Of a DNA stretch of 64,000 nucleotides, positions 63,461-64,000 are shown piece after piece. The position numbers and the translations under genes were made by a program. The notes under the pieces are model-generated. The model searched no databases. It worked only from the letters and a program-made list of their open reading frames with translations, and was not told where the DNA came from. Numbering within the stretch: the stretch's first letter is position 1; every line of letters begins with the position of its first letter. The stretch is from the NCBI RefSeq assembly GCF_000384035.1, contig NZ_KB913024.1, positions 625,317 through 689,316 of the forward strand. The letters are read 5' to 3'. The stretch comes from Actinopolyspora mortivallis DSM 44261 (GTDB lineage: Bacteria > Actinomycetota > Actinomycetes > Mycobacteriales > Pseudonocardiaceae).

Positions 63461-64000
63461 AGCTCGGAGGACGGGAGGAAGCCCTGTACACACTGACCAC
63501 ATCGGACGGTGTCGGACTCGCGGTGGAGGAGAGCGGATCGCCGGACGCCGCCGTGACGGTGGTCCTGATCCACGGCTGGACACTGACCAGACACACGTGG
63601 GACCGGGTGGCCGAACGGCTGCCCGGCTCGGTCGACGGGTCGGTGCGCATCGTGCGCTTCGACCACCGTGGGCACGGCGACTCGGACGCGGCCCCGACCG
63701 GCACGGCGGAGATCGCACGGTGCGCCGACGACCTGGCCGAGCTGATCACCGAACACGTGCCCACGGGGCCGATCGTGCTCGCCGGACACTCCATGGGCGG
63801 GATGACGATCATGGCCCTGGCCGAGCGTCACCCCCGGCTGATGGCCGAGCGGGTGCACGGGGTGGCCCTGGTGGCGACCTCCAGCGGTGATCTCGTGGCC
63901 CCGGACCTCGGCCTGCCGAAGTCGGTCGCCTCCGTGTTCAACGCGGGCGAACGCGCGCTGCGCTCGGCGTTGGCCCGTTCCACACGGCGCAGGGTCGGTT
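63457..64000 (+). CDS. Alpha/beta hydrolase, truncated by window end
   Basis: The first 181 residues of an alpha/beta hydrolase. VVLIHGWTLT carries the oxyanion HG, FDHRGHGDSD the characteristic loop, and GHSMGGM the nucleophile Ser. The ATG overlaps the stop of the AurF-type gene (ATGA), so it is co-translated and likely works with it. The catalytic Asp and His lie beyond base 64000. Substrate unknown. Confidence 0.9.
   Translation, partial: MKLGGREEALYTLTTSDGVGLAVEESGSPDAAVTVVLIHGWTLTRHTWDRVAERLPGSVDGSVRIVRFDHRGHGDSDAAPTGTAEIARCADDLAELITEHVPTGPIVLAGHSMGGMTIMALAERHPRLMAERVHGVALVATSSGDLVAPDLGLPKSVASVFNAGERALRSALARSTRRRVG

Overview
The window is about 70% GC, densely packed, and rich in GTG starts and ATGA/TGATG gene overlaps. 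It carries actinobacterial marker genes: the mycothiol deacetylase mshB, an actinobacterial-type dapD, sigE-rseA-htrA-tatB, DUF3117 and DUF3107 proteins, and a DivIVA-like protein. It is chromosomal DNA from a mycelial or coccoid actinobacterium, most likely of the order Pseudonocardiales; an Actinopolyspora-like halophile is a guess and no more. I see no insertion sequence, prophage, CRISPR array, rRNA or tRNA gene.

Layout. 1-1272: the end of an ABC importer operon (permease tail and ATPase), overlapping a convergent DinB-family gene. 1869-7154: an ABC-2 exporter plus a secreted LolA-like protein, divergent from an OmpR-type two-component pair. 7206-8488: a Nudix gene and a YciI-like gene, followed by a structured 533-bp gap. 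9022-39198: a long block whose gene content and order recall, from memory, Mycobacterium tuberculosis Rv1165 to Rv1229. It holds typA, lpqW-like, mshB, fdxC, dapC, dapD, dapE, two LOG proteins, folP2, DivIVA-like, tag, DUF3117, pepA, tatB-htrA-rseA-sigE, an O-methyltransferase-like gene and mrp. A two-gene cassette of unknown function and a divergent PadR regulator (24513-27167) are set into this block. 39386-44256: a degenerate HAD-like protein and the phosphate importer pstSCAB. 44390-56280: a giant patatin-like protein, a CPBP protease, a stress protein, a CAP protein with a 31-residue membrane peptide, corA, a Nudix gene, a PH-domain protein, a PHP phosphoesterase and a Cas4-like Fe-S nuclease. 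56333-61092: a second block resembling Rv3208A-Rv3212 (beta-propeller, rhlE, ferritin-like, DUF3107). 61239-64000: a DUF4873 protein, a TetR regulator divergent from an AurF-type di-iron oxygenase, and a truncated alpha/beta hydrolase.

How the parts work together. Envelope stress is the strongest theme: the SigE module, the LolA/two-component module, a slipin, TatB and HtrA. The two stress modules share a promoter motif, CTGAGA repeated at 11-bp spacing. Meso-diaminopimelate synthesis (dapC, dapD, dapE) and phosphate uptake (pst) are the clearest metabolic units. At least fifteen genes show a TANNNT or near -10 box ending 6-8 nt before the start codon, the signature of leaderless mRNAs. Three enzymes look catalytically eroded: FolP2, the sigE-adjacent O-methyltransferase and the HAD-like protein. 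The least explained unit is the 24513-26611 gene pair, whose products share a GAQNF...GTA motif at the C-terminus of one and the N-terminus of the next.
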